A stretch of 64,000 bases of DNA, from positions 31,537,953-31,601,952 of the forward strand of contig CM033408.1 in assembly GCA_019426215.1 (NCBI GenBank). Direction: 5' to 3'. The notes beneath the pieces were generated by a model that saw only the letters and a list, made by a program, of their open reading frames with translations, did not search any database and was not told the DNA's origin. Position 1 is the first letter of the stretch; every line of letters starts with the position of its first letter. Shown one piece after another: positions 26,535 to 44,453 of the stretch. This DNA comes from Buddleja alternifolia (lineage: Eukaryota > Streptophyta > Magnoliopsida > Lamiales > Scrophulariaceae). The position numbers and the translations under genes are program-made.

Positions 26535-28527
26535 GGGTTCAAAATCTAATACATACTTTATATTAGATAAGATATAAGACTCAATATATACCATTGGATC
26601 CATTAAATTTAACCGTCCAAAAAAGAATCAAAAAACATGTGGGGAAATTGATTTCAATTGAATAAGGGGTATAATAGTCAACTGATGCCATTTTTCAAAG
26701 CCTACAAACCCACGTCTCTTTCATCTTCTTCTCTCTCATATTCTCATTTCTTCTCTGATCGTCTCTTTCATCGTATTCTTTCTCATTTGCTCACTTCTTT
26801 TTTGGTGTTTCACTAATTCTCTTCTCTTCTCTTTTTTTTTTTCTTTTTTCAATTATAAATCGAAATCAAATTATCACTCCCATAATTAGGTTGGATGATG
26901 CTCTGCAAAAGATAAAATTTGCAGCCACAAAAGATTGATGTTATATTATCATAATACATGATCATCATCCAACGAAATTGCATTGAAACTTGATATTAGA
27001 GAAATGCAAGCTGAAATTCACGCCACAAAATTCGTATGAATCTGAAAAGTGATCAGAAAAGAGAGAAAAATAGGCTATTTCTTCGTCTTCCTCTCTTTCT
27101 CTCTCTCTCTCTATATATATATATTTATATCTATCTATCTATCTATCTATCTATATATATACAGTATCTTAAAACAGTGTGTGTTTATAACATATTAAAA
27201 ATATTCAATTATACAGTATCTTATAAGTCATTATACAGTATGTTATAACACATTATACGATACATTATAACTCATTATACAGTGTGTGTTTATAACATAT
27301 TAAAAATATTCAATTATACAGTATCTTATAAGCCATTATACAGTATGTTATAATACATTATACGGTACATTATAACTCATTATACAGTGTGTGTTAATAA
27401 CATATTAAAAATATTCAATTATACAGTATCTTATAAGCCATTATACAGTATGTTATAATACATTATACGGTACATTATAACTCATTATACAGTGTGTGTT
27501 TATAACATATTAAAAATATTCAATTATACAGTATCTTATAAACCATTATACAGTATGTTATAACACATTATACGGTACATTATAACTCATTATACAGTGT
27601 GTGTTTATAACATATTAAAAATATTCAATTATACAGTATCTTATAAGCCATTATACAGTATGTTATAACACATTATACGATACATTATAACTCATTATAC
27701 AGTGTGTGTTTATAACATATTAAAAATATTCAATTCTACAGTATCTTATAAGCCATTATACAGTATGTTATAACACATTATACGATACATTATAACTCAT
27801 TATACAGTGTGTGTTTATAACATATTAAAAACATTCAATTATACAGTATCTTATAAGCCATTATACAGTATGTTATAACACATTATACGTTATATTATAA
27901 CTCATTATACAGTATGTATTAAAGAAGAAAATTGGATATATTGTATAAATCACTATCGATATATCTCTTTTTGTATGTATGTATGTATGTATCTGCAGAA
28001 AGAAAGAAAAAGACAAGGCCTCAGTTTTACTTCAGAGGTGTCAACAGCCTACCATAAATTACTTGTATTTTACCCCCCTTATATATCTACATCTATATAT
28101 ATATATATATATATAATATCTTCTGTATTTTTCTCCTGGGTATATAACAAATTTTGGGGGAATTTTTACAAGGAGTCGTTTATTGCTGTGGAATAATTTC
28201 CTCTATCTTCATCTTTACAGTAATACGAAGATGAAATTAATGTGATAATGGAGAATAGAGAGAAAGATACGAAAAAAAAGAAGATAAAAATAGTGCGATA
28301 ATGGGGGAAGAGATAGAGTGAGAGGAGAGAGAGAGAGTGAGCAGTGAGGATGGTTGAAGAAGAAGGTTGTTATGTTTTTGACTAAAATACCCCTGCCAGC
28401 ATTAAAACAAATTAAATAATTCGAAAAATAGGTTAAATCCAGACCTTGAGATCAAATTGAATCTAAGGCCTAGATTGGGTCTTAGATCTTACCTAATATT
28501 AAGGTATGTATTTGATCCATACCCTAT
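26535..28527. mobile_element. Non-autonomous TIR element A carrying a 105-bp satellite
   Basis: The left end (26535, GGGTTCAAAATCTAATACAT) and the right end (28527) are long imperfect inverted repeats. The reverse complement of the right end reads CAAATACATACCTTAATATT then AAGATCTAAGACCCAATCT. The left end reads TAATACATACTTTATATT then AAGATATAAGACTCAATAT. Similarity continues for some 70-80 bp. Both sides abut a TATATATAT run, compatible with a 9-bp target duplication but uninformative. Inside are a CT-rich stretch, the 7 x 105-bp array and AT-rich sequence; no transposase reading frame. It is related end to end to element B at 37485. Long TIRs and no coding capacity would suit a MULE-type non-autonomous element, which is inference. 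Confidence 0.7.
27176..27910. repeat. Satellite array, seven units of exactly 105 bp
   Basis: The anchor AGTGTGTGTT (once AGTGTGTGTTAATAAC) starts at 27176, 27281, 27386, 27491, 27596, 27701 and 27806, and the next equivalent point is 27911, so every unit is 105 bp. Each unit contains CATATTAAAAATATTCAATT, CAGTATCTTATAAGCC, CAGTATGTTATAAC and CATTATACGGTACATTATAA. Within a unit, CATTATAC-type submotifs recur every 20-30 bp. Units differ by only a few substitutions. Confidence 0.95.
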
Positions 28528-29481
28528 ATATATATATATTTCGGAGAAAGATTTGGAGTAATTTGTTTTACCGCCACGTTTAGTATCTTACTGTTTGCTA
28601 ATTGCCGTAAAGACTCAAATTTGGAGAAATGGAAACTAGAATTATAATATTCGACATGTATAAAATAAAAATATAGACATTGCTTGTCGCCCAATATGCG
28701 TACTTCAGGTATAACATATAATATATATACACATATTTCTTAATTTTGTACTTTCATGGCTTCGATAACATTCAATTTATTTTAATTAAATCGTTTACTT
28801 ATTTTTACTTTTCTTAATTTAAACCAAAATTCAAATGGAGCATAAACAGGAAAATAAATTAAATCGTGATTGTTTAGGTTCGACCAAATCAGTTTGAGTT
28901 AGAGTTACCCTTCATTCAAGTTAATATATATAATTTTAGTTTTTTCAATACCATAGATAAAGAAAAATATTGATGTTAACATTACTCAAAGTGTAGCGTG
29001 ACTTGAGAATATAAATTAATGTTTGTGTTGTATTAAATATATCAATGCACATTTTAATTTTCTTTAAGCTAATTGTGTGACATGTGAATTAGTACACAAT
29101 TGCAAGATAAATATTGGTTGCAGCAAGTTCTCGTACATATACAGGGAAGAGAATGAGAAGGGTCAATGAATGCACATTCACATCTCCAAGATAAGCATTA
29201 AAGACTACATGCAAAATATATATAAGATAAAATAAAATAAGCTTGCTTTATAGTTTATACATATAAAAATCTATAATAACAATAAAAATAATATTAACTA
29301 TTAAAAATTCAGAATATAGCAAATAGCTATATATATTCTCCCGGCTACACAGAATACACTAACATTTCAGAAGATCTTCTCACTTGCATTACAATTCTCA
29401 TTCTGGGCACCAAAAGTCCAGCTTCAATGAAATTCTAAATAACTTAACATCAAAATGTGCCTCATTTTTTGTCACATTTCA
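28528..29481. other. AT-rich intergenic DNA downstream of MCM4
   Basis: Very AT-rich, with no gene, tandem repeat or inverted repeat that I can support. The last part probably holds the MCM4 3' UTR. Confidence 0.4.
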
Positions 29482-36130
<6,649 letters not shown>

Positions 36131-36151
36131 TATCTTCACTCTGTGACTGAT

Positions 36152-36183
<32 letters not shown>

Positions 36184-36242
36184 AAGAGGTTAGGGTTAGA
36201 GAAAAATTGAAAGTGTAGCTCAATGAAAGTAAAGAGGTCTAG

Positions 36243-36279
36243 TTTTGGCGGGAAAATGGCGGGTAATTGTGGCGCCAAA
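36243..36279 (-). promoter_or_regulatory. E2F-type sites upstream of MCM4
   Basis: TTTTGGCGGGAAAA at 36243-36256 and GGCGCCAAA at 36271-36279, with ATGGCGGG between them, lie 113-150 bp upstream of the MCM4 ATG. They fit the E2F consensus TTTSSCGC in both orientations. MCM genes are established E2F targets at G1/S in plants and animals. Confidence 0.75.
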
Positions 36280-36494
36280 TGCCGATGGATACCTTTGGGG
36301 CCGTTTTGTTGGGCTTTACAGAATTGTGGATTGGGCTCCATTTTATTTGGATTGGATCTATTTGTAGGGAAATTTTTGGGCAGGGTTGTAAACGGGCTTC
36401 AGATTGGGCCAGTTTCTTATCATATTTATGTCCATATCCAATTACTTTTCTTGTAAGGTCCGAATCGAGATTGAAACTGGAGTTTCGCATATAC

Positions 36495-36600
36495 ATACAA
36501 TTTGAACTCCCATGAAGCCTAGTGGTATCAGTTTCCACTTTTATATTGAAGGTATTGAGTTCAATTTCACACTGTCACAAGTTATAACTTTTCTCTAGTC
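36495..36600 (+). mobile_element. Possible SINE head
   Basis: AAGCCTAGTGGTATCAG resembles a pol III A box and ATTGAGTTCAATTTC, about 45 bp later, resembles a B box, as in tRNA-derived SINEs. No tail or target duplication was identified, so this is a weak call. Confidence 0.3.
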
Positions 36601-36882
36601 TTTCTATACTTTATTAGTAGTTATTAAATATTGTAATTAAATTCTAGTTGTTAGATTGATGATTCATATTCATGATATAATTAATATATCTAATAGATTC
36701 TAGAAAAAAGAAACTTTGAGAACCCGATTAATATCCGAATTTGAGATAATTGGTGATAATGAATTCAATTTTTAAATTTCTTTTTTAAGTTGTAAAGAAA
36801 GTATGCGGATAAAGCTAAATTAGTGCGGTTTATAAATATAAATTGAACCATCTAGATCGAAAAAATTTATATATAATAAATA

Positions 36883-37002
36883 GAATAACGATGACTCAAC
36901 GAGATATCGAACTAGAATGACTCAGATTAAGATGTATAAATGGAATAACAATGACTCAACGAGGTATCGAACTAGAATGACTTAGATTAAGATGTTCCTC
37001 CT
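36883..37002. repeat. 60-bp tandem duplication
   Basis: Two copies exactly 60 bp apart (GAATAACGATGACTCAACGA at 36883 and GAATAACAATGACTCAACGA at 36943), differing at only a few positions. Non-coding and AT-rich. Confidence 0.85.
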
Positions 37003-37448
37003 CATTTTCCGAGGAGGCAATTAGAGAGTTTTATGTTTAATGAAGATGCCGATCAAACTGAAATGTCTTTGCTATATTTAGAGTTGTCAATCAAACAACT
37101 CAACAGTAGGGTATCTATTACACGAACAACTACCACAACAAGTTCGATTTGGTGATCTTGTTGTTACAAATAATGCGCAAGTCCAATTGATCAAAAACAA
37201 TCGTTGTATATAGGTACTGACTTATATAGTTCTTAGTTAACTGAAACTAAAGAGATAAAAGAACTTGATTAAAACACATTATTTCATTATCTGGTTGTTT
37301 ATTTTTAAATAATTAATAAACCAACATTTTTATTAAATGTAAAATAATTAAAAATGTTAAAGAGCTCGCAAGCTTGTGAACCTAAATAACAATAGTTCGA
37401 ATTGGACTTGTTGAAGGATTCAAACTCGAGAAAGCTCTATCTCTAATC

Positions 37449-37484
<36 letters not shown>

Positions 37485-37486
<2 letters not shown>

Positions 37487-39232
37487 AGATCTAATACATA
37501 CCCTATATTAAATAAGATATAAGACTCAATCTACACCATTGGATCTATTAAATCCAACAGTCCAAAAAGGAATTAAAAAATAGGTGGAAAAATTGATTTC
37601 AATTGGATCAGGGGTATAATAGTCAAATGATTCATTTTTCAAAGCCCACAAGAACCACATCTCTCATCGTCTTCTCCGCCAGATTTCTCTGGTTTTCACT
37701 GCTTCTCTTCCCTTCCTTTTTTTTTTCCTTTTTCAATCCATACCCTATATATATATAAATGTGTATATATATTCTTGAAGCAGATGATGTTAATAAGTAA
37801 CCAAATTAAGGCCAACCCCCGTGTGAGAATACGTTTCAAATTTTTGTTTTCTTCTTCCAAAAACAAAAATGGCATGGCACTTATTTAGTGAAATTGACGA
37901 TGATGATGAATTGACGATAATTATACTGTATAATGATGAATAATTTATTGTCTAATATATACAATTCAATACTTGCAAGGGAATTAATCATATACAGTAC
38001 ATAAAACAAATGTTATACAGTAACTAACACTTCATTATACAGTGAATAACACTTCATTATACAGTATACACTAATTGTATGTCCTCTCATTCTCAATGTT
38101 GAACTCAAATTATGCAGTAGAAATTGACGATGATGATGAATTGACGATGATTGTACTGTATAATGATGAATAATTTACTGTCTAATATATACAATTCACT
38201 ACTTGCAAGGGGGATTAATCATATACAGTATATAAAACAAATGTTATACAGTAACTAACACTTCATATAAGATAATGGATTAATTATATGTTCCTAAACA
38301 ACAATATGTTCGAAGGCGAGGTTCCTGATAATTTAGGCAATTCTCCGGCTTCAGTCATAAATTTGGCCAACAATAAGTTGAGTGGCACAATCCCACTCAG
38401 CCTGAGTTACATGGGCATAAAACAAATTTTATTCCTCAACAATTAGCTCACAGGGTGTATACTTGAAGGGGTAAGGATGTGGACAGATTTGCAAGTGTTG
38501 GATGTGAGTGTGAATTCATTAATGGGTCATTTACCAGATTCATTGTCATGTTTGAGTGGAATTGAAGTGTTGAATTTCGCTCACAACAAGCTGCCTAGGG
38601 AATTGAAGTGTTGAATTTCACACACTGTATAATAGGCTATAAGATACTGTATAATGTGTTATAACATACTGTATAGTTGTTTATAAAATACTGTATAATG
38701 GTTTGAAATCACTAATTGTTTAAGTAACAGCAACAACTTCTTCTTCTTCCGCTATGACTGTTCTTGAGGAGAAATCATCATCATCATCATCATCAGTAAC
38801 AACACAGAATTGATAATGATGATGATGAGTTCACGATGATAATGAATCGATCTTGATGATTAATTCCGTTTTATGATGAATAATGTAATTGTAATTGGAA
38901 AGATTTAGGTTCTTCGAACTGATGGAATTGTTCTGTGAACAATTCTGTGAACCGATAGCGTTAATGAGATGATGAATAATGTAATTGTAATTATTGTCAT
39001 TGTAATTGGAAAGATTTATTATAATTGGAAAGAAAAAATTAATTGGGGATTAAAGAATCTGTTATAGCTTAATAAGTCAGGTTTGATTTTGATCCTGCAT
39101 GAGTTGGTTAGATTTCATTGACTAAAATGCCCCTGCATCATTAAAAATAATTAAACAAATTGAAAAAGATAGTTAAATCTAGATCTTGAGATCAAATAGT
39201 ATCAATGGTGTATATTGGGTGTTAGATCTTAT
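37485..39232. mobile_element. Non-autonomous TIR element B with a captured LRR fragment
   Basis: The left 230 bp (37485 on: AAGATCTAATACATACCC, ATAAGACTCAATCTACACC, GGGGTATAATAGTCAAATG) match the left end of element A closely. The right 130 bp (GACTAAAATGCCCCTGCA, GATCTTGAGATCAAAT, GTGTATATTGGGTGTTAGAT) match A's right end. The two termini are inverted copies of each other. Inside are a duplicated GAAATTGACGATGATGATGA block, scattered ATTATACAGTA motifs shared with A's satellite (inverted near 38625-38705), and the LRR fragment at 38291-38600. It is flanked on both sides by (TA)n. No transposase was seen. Confidence 0.72.
38291..38600 (+). pseudogene. Captured LRR protein fragment (LRX/extensin-like LRR type)
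   Basis: The frame encodes typical plant LRR units of the LRX/At4g06744-like type: FEGEVPDNLGNSPASVINLA, NNKLSGTIPLS, LTGCILEGV, WTDLQVLDVSVNSLMGHLPD, CLSGIEVLNFAHNKL. An in-frame TAG at 38444-38446 replaces the expected Gln of an NNQLTG motif. The fragment lacks the signal peptide, the N-terminal cap and the rest of the LRR domain. It has no adjacent exons and is enclosed in element B, so it looks like a transduplicated piece and not a gene that decayed in place. Confidence 0.75.
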
Positions 39233-40519
39233 ATATATATATATAACCATTTCTAAAGTCATTATTACTACCAAAAAAAGCCACACACCAATATTAGATT
39301 AATCATGCGAACTTGCAATTGCAATATATAATGTAATCATTGTCAGGATCACACATTAATAATAATAGAAAAATGAATATGATAGTTCCCCCTGACCAAC
39401 TTATAAATGTTATACTCAATTGAGCACAGTAGTACGTACTGTTTGAATAATAGTACTCCTGTAAGTAATTATTCTCCGCCTTTTGCTCATTAGAGCTTGG
39501 AAGGGTCAACATACAACCAGCGAGTTTTCAGGGGGCCCGAAGTACTCAATGGGGTCCTACATCAAGGTCGGAAGTGAAATAGTTAAATTTCACTTTTAGT
39601 CCTATAAAATATCGCGTTTCGCAATTTTAATCTCATTTGATATAAATACGTGACTCAAAAAGTTATATTTTTTGTCTCAACTGTCAGTTTTTTGAACGAA
39701 AAAAGAGAGTGGCACTACAAGAAATTTAATATTTCATGACAAAACATTTTGCTGCGAAAAAACCCTTTTTTCGTTGCTAAAGTTATTCGGTCAATTTTTT
39801 GACCCAAAAAAGAGATTGACCGACAAAAGAGAGTGACACACCTTGTTAATTTCTTATTTCGTATTTTTTGGAGATTACGGTGTGTGTGCTCCACCCTCTT
39901 TTGTCCGACAATTTTTTAATAGTTAGAACCAAAAGTATAATTTTTTAAATTAAATGAGACGAAATTTGCAGCTTTGTATCAAATCAAACCATACAAAACG
40001 TGACTATATATATAGCACAAAATTCATTACAATAGGTTATTGAAACATAATAATAATTCATTATTAGAAATTTTCACTCAACTGTTTATAAAGTTGATGA
40101 TTTGAAAGCAAATACTGGTGTCGCACCACAACAACCAGGTGTCGCCTTCTCAATCATCACCTCATCCGGCCTTATCCCGGTGAGCCGTAATTTTATGCCA
40201 TGTACCAACTCTTTATAACTTTTGAATTTTCTCTGTGTTTTCACTTTACATTTAGTTGATGCCAGGCTAATTATATGAAAATATTTAACTCTGAAATTGT
40301 TCGATTCAATCACGTGATAAATAAAATTTATTTTCGTATGAAGTGTACGTCCAAAATTAAAGAAACATCGGTAAATGAATTATAATTAACTGTGTTTAAT
40401 CGACACTTGATAGTCAAAGTAACATTGACGCATATGAAGAGAAATGGGTAACATAATTTTCTAAATATAATTAAGTTTGATTTTATTCATCAACCAGTCA
40501 CATATTATTGGAGTTAGAC
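39233..40519. other. Gene-free AT-rich interval
   Basis: Contains an imperfect repetition of AAAAAAGAGAGTGGCACTACA and AAAAAAGAGATTGACCGACA type sequence near 39700-39920, probably an old repeat. A minus-strand frame at 40086-40313 (75 codons, ending CCGATPVFAFKSSTL) matches nothing I know and has no splice context. No gene is claimed. Confidence 0.4.
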
Positions 40520-40532
40520 ACAAATTATATGA

Positions 40533-40639
40533 ACCCCTTGTATGGTTTGCGGGCTATTGCATAAGGGTAGAATTTACTCAGTGTGCACCTTTGAATAGTG
40601 ACTGCGAGTTCTCTTGTTAAAAAAAAAAAAAAAAAAAAG
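40533..40639 (+). mobile_element. 5'-truncated Au-like SINE with target duplication
   Basis: GCGGGCTATTGCATAAGGG, TTTACTCAGTGTGCACC and GTGACTGCGAGTTCTCTTG are the characteristic 3' half of the plant Au SINE, followed by about 20 A. It is flanked by ACAAATTATATGA at 40520-40532 and again at 40640-40652. The pol III promoter half is absent, so it was truncated on insertion. Confidence 0.85.
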
Positions 40640-40735
40640 ACAAATTATATGACAAGTATAAATTACTTGCTTCGTGTTTCATTAATAATTCGAATGAATT
40701 CTATCTTGTTAGTTTAATTTCTTTTTTTTTTTTAA

Positions 40736-41526
40736 TGCCCTACATGGTTTTCTCTAACTCGTAGGGAACTTATATTATTGAGTAATATATTTATAGAGAT
40801 ATATATACTTGGTAAATAAGAAATCCTAACAATAAACAAGGAAAAAATAAATATAAGAAAACATAAAAAATTCTAAATTGACATAAATACTAGAAAGATA
40901 TGAAAATATATTATATTATCTAAGACTCCCCCACAGTCAAAACGTGAGAGTTTTGAACGTTGAGATTAAAGCAAAAAAATCCGGTCATAGAGAATTTGAG
41001 AAGAAGACAGCGACAAGATAAAAGGTGGCGACGACTCCAAGTTCTCGTTTTCCAAGGGTGAGTGGCGGCAACTAACAAAACTAAAGGAGGCGGCTAAGCG
41101 TGGCAGCCTGCGGCCAAAGAGAGAAGGCGACGACGGCCATAGGGAAAGAAAAAGAAAAGAAAACGAGATAAGGGAGAAGAAACTGGCGGTGACGGAGGTC
41201 ATAGGAGAAAGAAAGAAAAAAATTAGATAAAGGAAAACTAAACTAGATACCGGGCGCCGGACGGGGACGGGGAAAGCGACTTGAAGATGTCGGCGGAAGC
41301 GAGAGATTGAGAAACCATGGCTCGAAACCATAATTCTGATGTCATGTTAAATTAGAGAAAACTCCGTAGAGAATTTGTATTACCGAGTAACATATTTCTA
41401 GAGATACATATACTTGGTAAACAAGAAACCCTAATTATAAACAAAGAAAAGATAAGTAGAAGAAAAAAAAATCTAAATTAACATAAATTCTAAAAAAATA
41501 TAGAAAGATATTATACTATGTCTAAG
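40736..41526 (-). mobile_element. Small degenerate LTR element (TRIM-like)
   Basis: Two direct repeats of about 185 bp, near 40736-40923 and 41345-41526, share GAGTAACATATTTCTAGAGA, TACTTGGTAAACAAGAAA and AAGATATTATACTA-type blocks. Left of the right repeat is a degraded CTGATGTCATGTTA, resembling the inverted initiator-Met primer site. Right of the left repeat is CTCCCCCACAG, an inverted polypurine tract. This order fits a minus-orientation element of about 0.8 kb. The 420-bp inside is GC-rich, with many GGCGGC/GACGACGG words and no recognised protein. No target duplication was seen. Confidence 0.65.
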
Positions 41527-42606
41527 TTATATTTATTTCAAATAAATATTTGTGAAGTGATTAGTGTAATCAAACCAAAAATGAACAAGAATTATCCGCT
41601 ATTACTCACAATTAAATTTGATTTGATGTAATATAATATGAACTTTTATTATAAGAGTTCAAAAGGTGAAATTATTTATTGTGTTTTACACTATACTATT
41701 AAAAATATAATCTATTGTTAGTGGTATCAAATCATTTGGAGAAAGTAGTCATCTTAGCAATTATATTTGAGCGTGCATAAGGTACTATATATATAAATAT
41801 ATTTTATTTTCGAGAGCATACGGGTGTTATATATAAATATATATATATATATATACACTCTGATGGATGAGTATAAAAATGATACTTTTTAAATTTCGAG
41901 TTTTGACAAGAATTTTAAAACATTCCGAGTTTCAAAAGATATTTTATAAAATTAGATCAATAATTCAATTTCGTTTCGAGACATTCGAATCGAAATTTCG
42001 AAATTTCGGGCCAAATTTAAGATAATGATCATGACTAGCTAGCTTTTCTGATTTGGATTAACTATTTGCAATGTAGTGTAAAATGTCGGGAACCGCACAA
42101 GCACTGTTGGTGTAGTCCCGTAGATAGAAAGAGATCCTATCCTTAAGTACTTAATTCCAAATAGTATTTTGCAAAGGTGCTCCTGAAAGAAAAAGCTTCA
42201 AAACCCCCCAACAAAGTAGCGTAGTACACTTTGTGCAGTGAGCCATGATATGAAGTGACCAAGAATTGAACAACAAAAGTTAAAAGCAAAGAAAGAAAAA
42301 GGATCTCCCCAAATATATCCACCAAAAAAAAATAATTAAAAGATAGGAAAATAAAATAAAACTAAAACCCTCAACAAAAAAGATCAAAGAAACCCTAATT
42401 CAATTTCAAACATGAAAAAAAATAGATATATTAGAGGAAGCCCTAGGGAAAAATTTATGTGAGACTAAATGTAATGATTCTAGTATTATATCTCTCACAC
42501 AGTAAGATGTACTGTGTGCAATTTTCACACACATTTGTGTGAGACAGATAGATACAGAATTCACATTCAAACCATTAAATTCTATCTGACATAAAATTAC
42601 CCGAAG
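41527..42606. other. AT-rich interval upstream of the SRS gene
   Basis: Mostly AT-rich sequence with TA microsatellites near 41830-41860. Around 41890-42010 there are GATATTTTATAAAATTAG and TTTCGAGACATTCGAATCG phrases resembling old repeats. No gene was recognised. Confidence 0.4.
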
Positions 42607-43060
42607 CCCCTGGCTATCTATTTGTTCTTCATTTTTCTAATGATTTGAAGTCGATCCTTTTTATATAAAAAAAAAAACATTTCTTGTAATAATAAAATCC
42701 AGCAGCCAAATTAATACTAGAGGGAGCCGGTTATATGTATATATTAAATATTTTGCTTTTTTTTTAAATATGATGAAATAGGAGGAATAAATAGTGTTTC
42801 ATCGATCAGAGGGAGCTAGCCCTAGCTATATTAATTCTTGTACTTCATTTTACTTTTGAATATTTGAAGTCAATTTTTTTAAATAATATAAAAAAAAAAA
42901 CCATTTCCTGGTATGAATCCAGCAGCTAAATAATATTAGAGGGAGCCCATTTTTTCAATTTTATTTTATTTTTAATCTTTATACTTATTTTTTAATGATG
43001 AGAAGAGAAGAAATAGGAGGTACAAATAGTAGTGCAATTTCATCAATTAGTAGTAGATGC
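42607..43060. repeat. Tandem duplication covering the 5' region of the SRS gene
   Basis: The order of blocks in 42607-42830 is repeated in 42830-43060: CTATCTATTTGTTCTTCATT, TTTGAAGTCGATCC, an A-run, CATTTCTTG, ATCCAGCAGCCAAA, TAGAGGGAGCC, a T-rich stretch, then ATGATGAAATAGGAGG. The second copy contains the real start ATGATGAGAAGAGAAG followed by AAATAGGAGGTACAAATAG. The first copy has a degenerate version in which the ATG-ATG is followed at once by an in-frame TAG. Confidence 0.75.
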
Positions 43061-43461
43061 CAAGACTGTGGAAATCAAGCCAAAAAAGATTGTGAACATT
43101 CAAGGTGTAGAACTTGTTGCAAGAGCAGAGGCCTTCCTTGCCAAACCCACGTGAAAAGCACGTGGGTACCGGTTTGCCGGAGGCGGCCCAGGCACCTTAC
43201 GATGCACCAGCTAAACCAGATTTCGGCCACTGTTCAGCAACAGCTCCATGGATCATCAAACCCTAAAAGGCACAGAGAAAATCCAGCAATATCAGGTAAT
43301 ATATATATATATATATGTATGTATATAAATTACTACCACTGTTTAGTAAGATTTGCAGATCCACGCACAAACACGCACTGCACGGTGTAATTATTGTTTT
43401 TGACCTTGTTTCTTTCGCATATGATTTGCTTCTCTGTGAACACTGTGCTGTGTATATAAAG

Positions 43462-43495
<34 letters not shown>

Positions 43496-44453
43496 ATAGT
43501 AATCTGCAAACCCTAGCAACAGTTACATATAATGTTCTATAGTGTGCTAGAGGTTGAATTACACACAGTAGAAGTTGGTGATAGAATATTGAAATTAATT
43601 TTGAAATCCACACACACACACATATATCATATATATGGTTAATTAGCTCTTTTATTTTTGTTACTGGCATTTTTAGGTTTAGTTTCAATATTGAACTACC
43701 TTGGTGTGCCTCTAATATATAGATGATGGTAAATTAATGTGTTTTTTTATTTTTTTTTGCACTTAGCTAGAAGCATTAATATAGTTAAATAGCAACCAAT
43801 TTTTGTTTGAGATTTGTGAAATTAATCTATGATAATCTATCATAGTATTATATTATATATATATAGCTATATTATAATGATCTAGTTCAAATTACATGAC
43901 CTATGTGATTTTCTTGGTGACGATGGGAGAATTAGTAGAAAATAGTGTAATTGGAATACATAAACCGGTCCGAATTATGACACATCAGCATATGGTAGCA
44001 TAATTCAAACCCCTTTCCTTTTTAATATTGGGTTCATAGAAGAATTTTCGGGGATGATCTAACTTGTTACTATACGTTTTCATTTTAAAAATAGAATTAG
44101 GGTTCCAAGAAGGGAATTTACCGGCCGAAGTGAGTTTCCCTGCAGTGTTTCGAGGCGTAAGAGTGAGCTCAATGGACAATGTGGTGGATCAGTATGCATA
44201 CCAGACATCGGTGAGCATCGGAGGGCATGTATTCACCGGAATTTTATATGATCAGGGTCCTGCAGAACCGGAGGGAACTGGAAATTTTGTTACCGGAGAG
44301 AGCTCCTCTTCTGGTATTGGCTTCTTGCAGCAGCCAAATTTTGGCACAAGCACAACTGCTACAGCCACTGGTACAACCTCTCCTCCATATCCTAGCCCTT
44401 TTTGTGCATTTGCCACTGCTACTCCGCACTTCTTTCAATACCCAAAATGTTGA
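42995..44453 (+). CDS. SHI/STY (SRS) family zinc finger transcription factor
   Basis: Exons 42995-43295 and 44095-44453 join to 219 residues. Residues 22-52 form the family RING-like finger: C22-x2-C25-x7-C33-x4-C38-x2-C41-C42-x6-C49-x2-H52, within [20 protein letters not shown]. It is followed by the [10 protein letters not shown] block. The family-specific IGGH box (142-145, in [16 protein letters not shown]) sits in exon 2 after the conserved [18 protein letters not shown]. These are nuclear DNA-binding regulators of auxin synthesis, style, stamen and lateral root development. The protein is on the short side, with a short N-terminus and a Ser/Thr/Pro-rich C-terminus. Two adjacent ATGs are possible starts. 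The intron contains long TA runs. The 5' region is duplicated. Confidence 0.92.

Noticed and set aside
27176..27910. Could the regular array be a CRISPR?
   Set aside because: Plant DNA, and whole 105-bp units repeat with no unique spacers.
40086..40313. Minus-strand open frame of 75 codons ending in CCGATPVFAFKSSTL
   Set aside because: No recognisable homology or gene structure; compatible with chance.
40966..41331. Minus-strand open frame of 121 codons with hydrophobic Phe/Ser/Leu runs
   Set aside because: It is the purine-rich interior of the small LTR element read backwards; no domain or splice context.
43263..43688. Frames rich in IYIYIY on both strands within the SRS intron
   Set aside because: Products of TA microsatellites.
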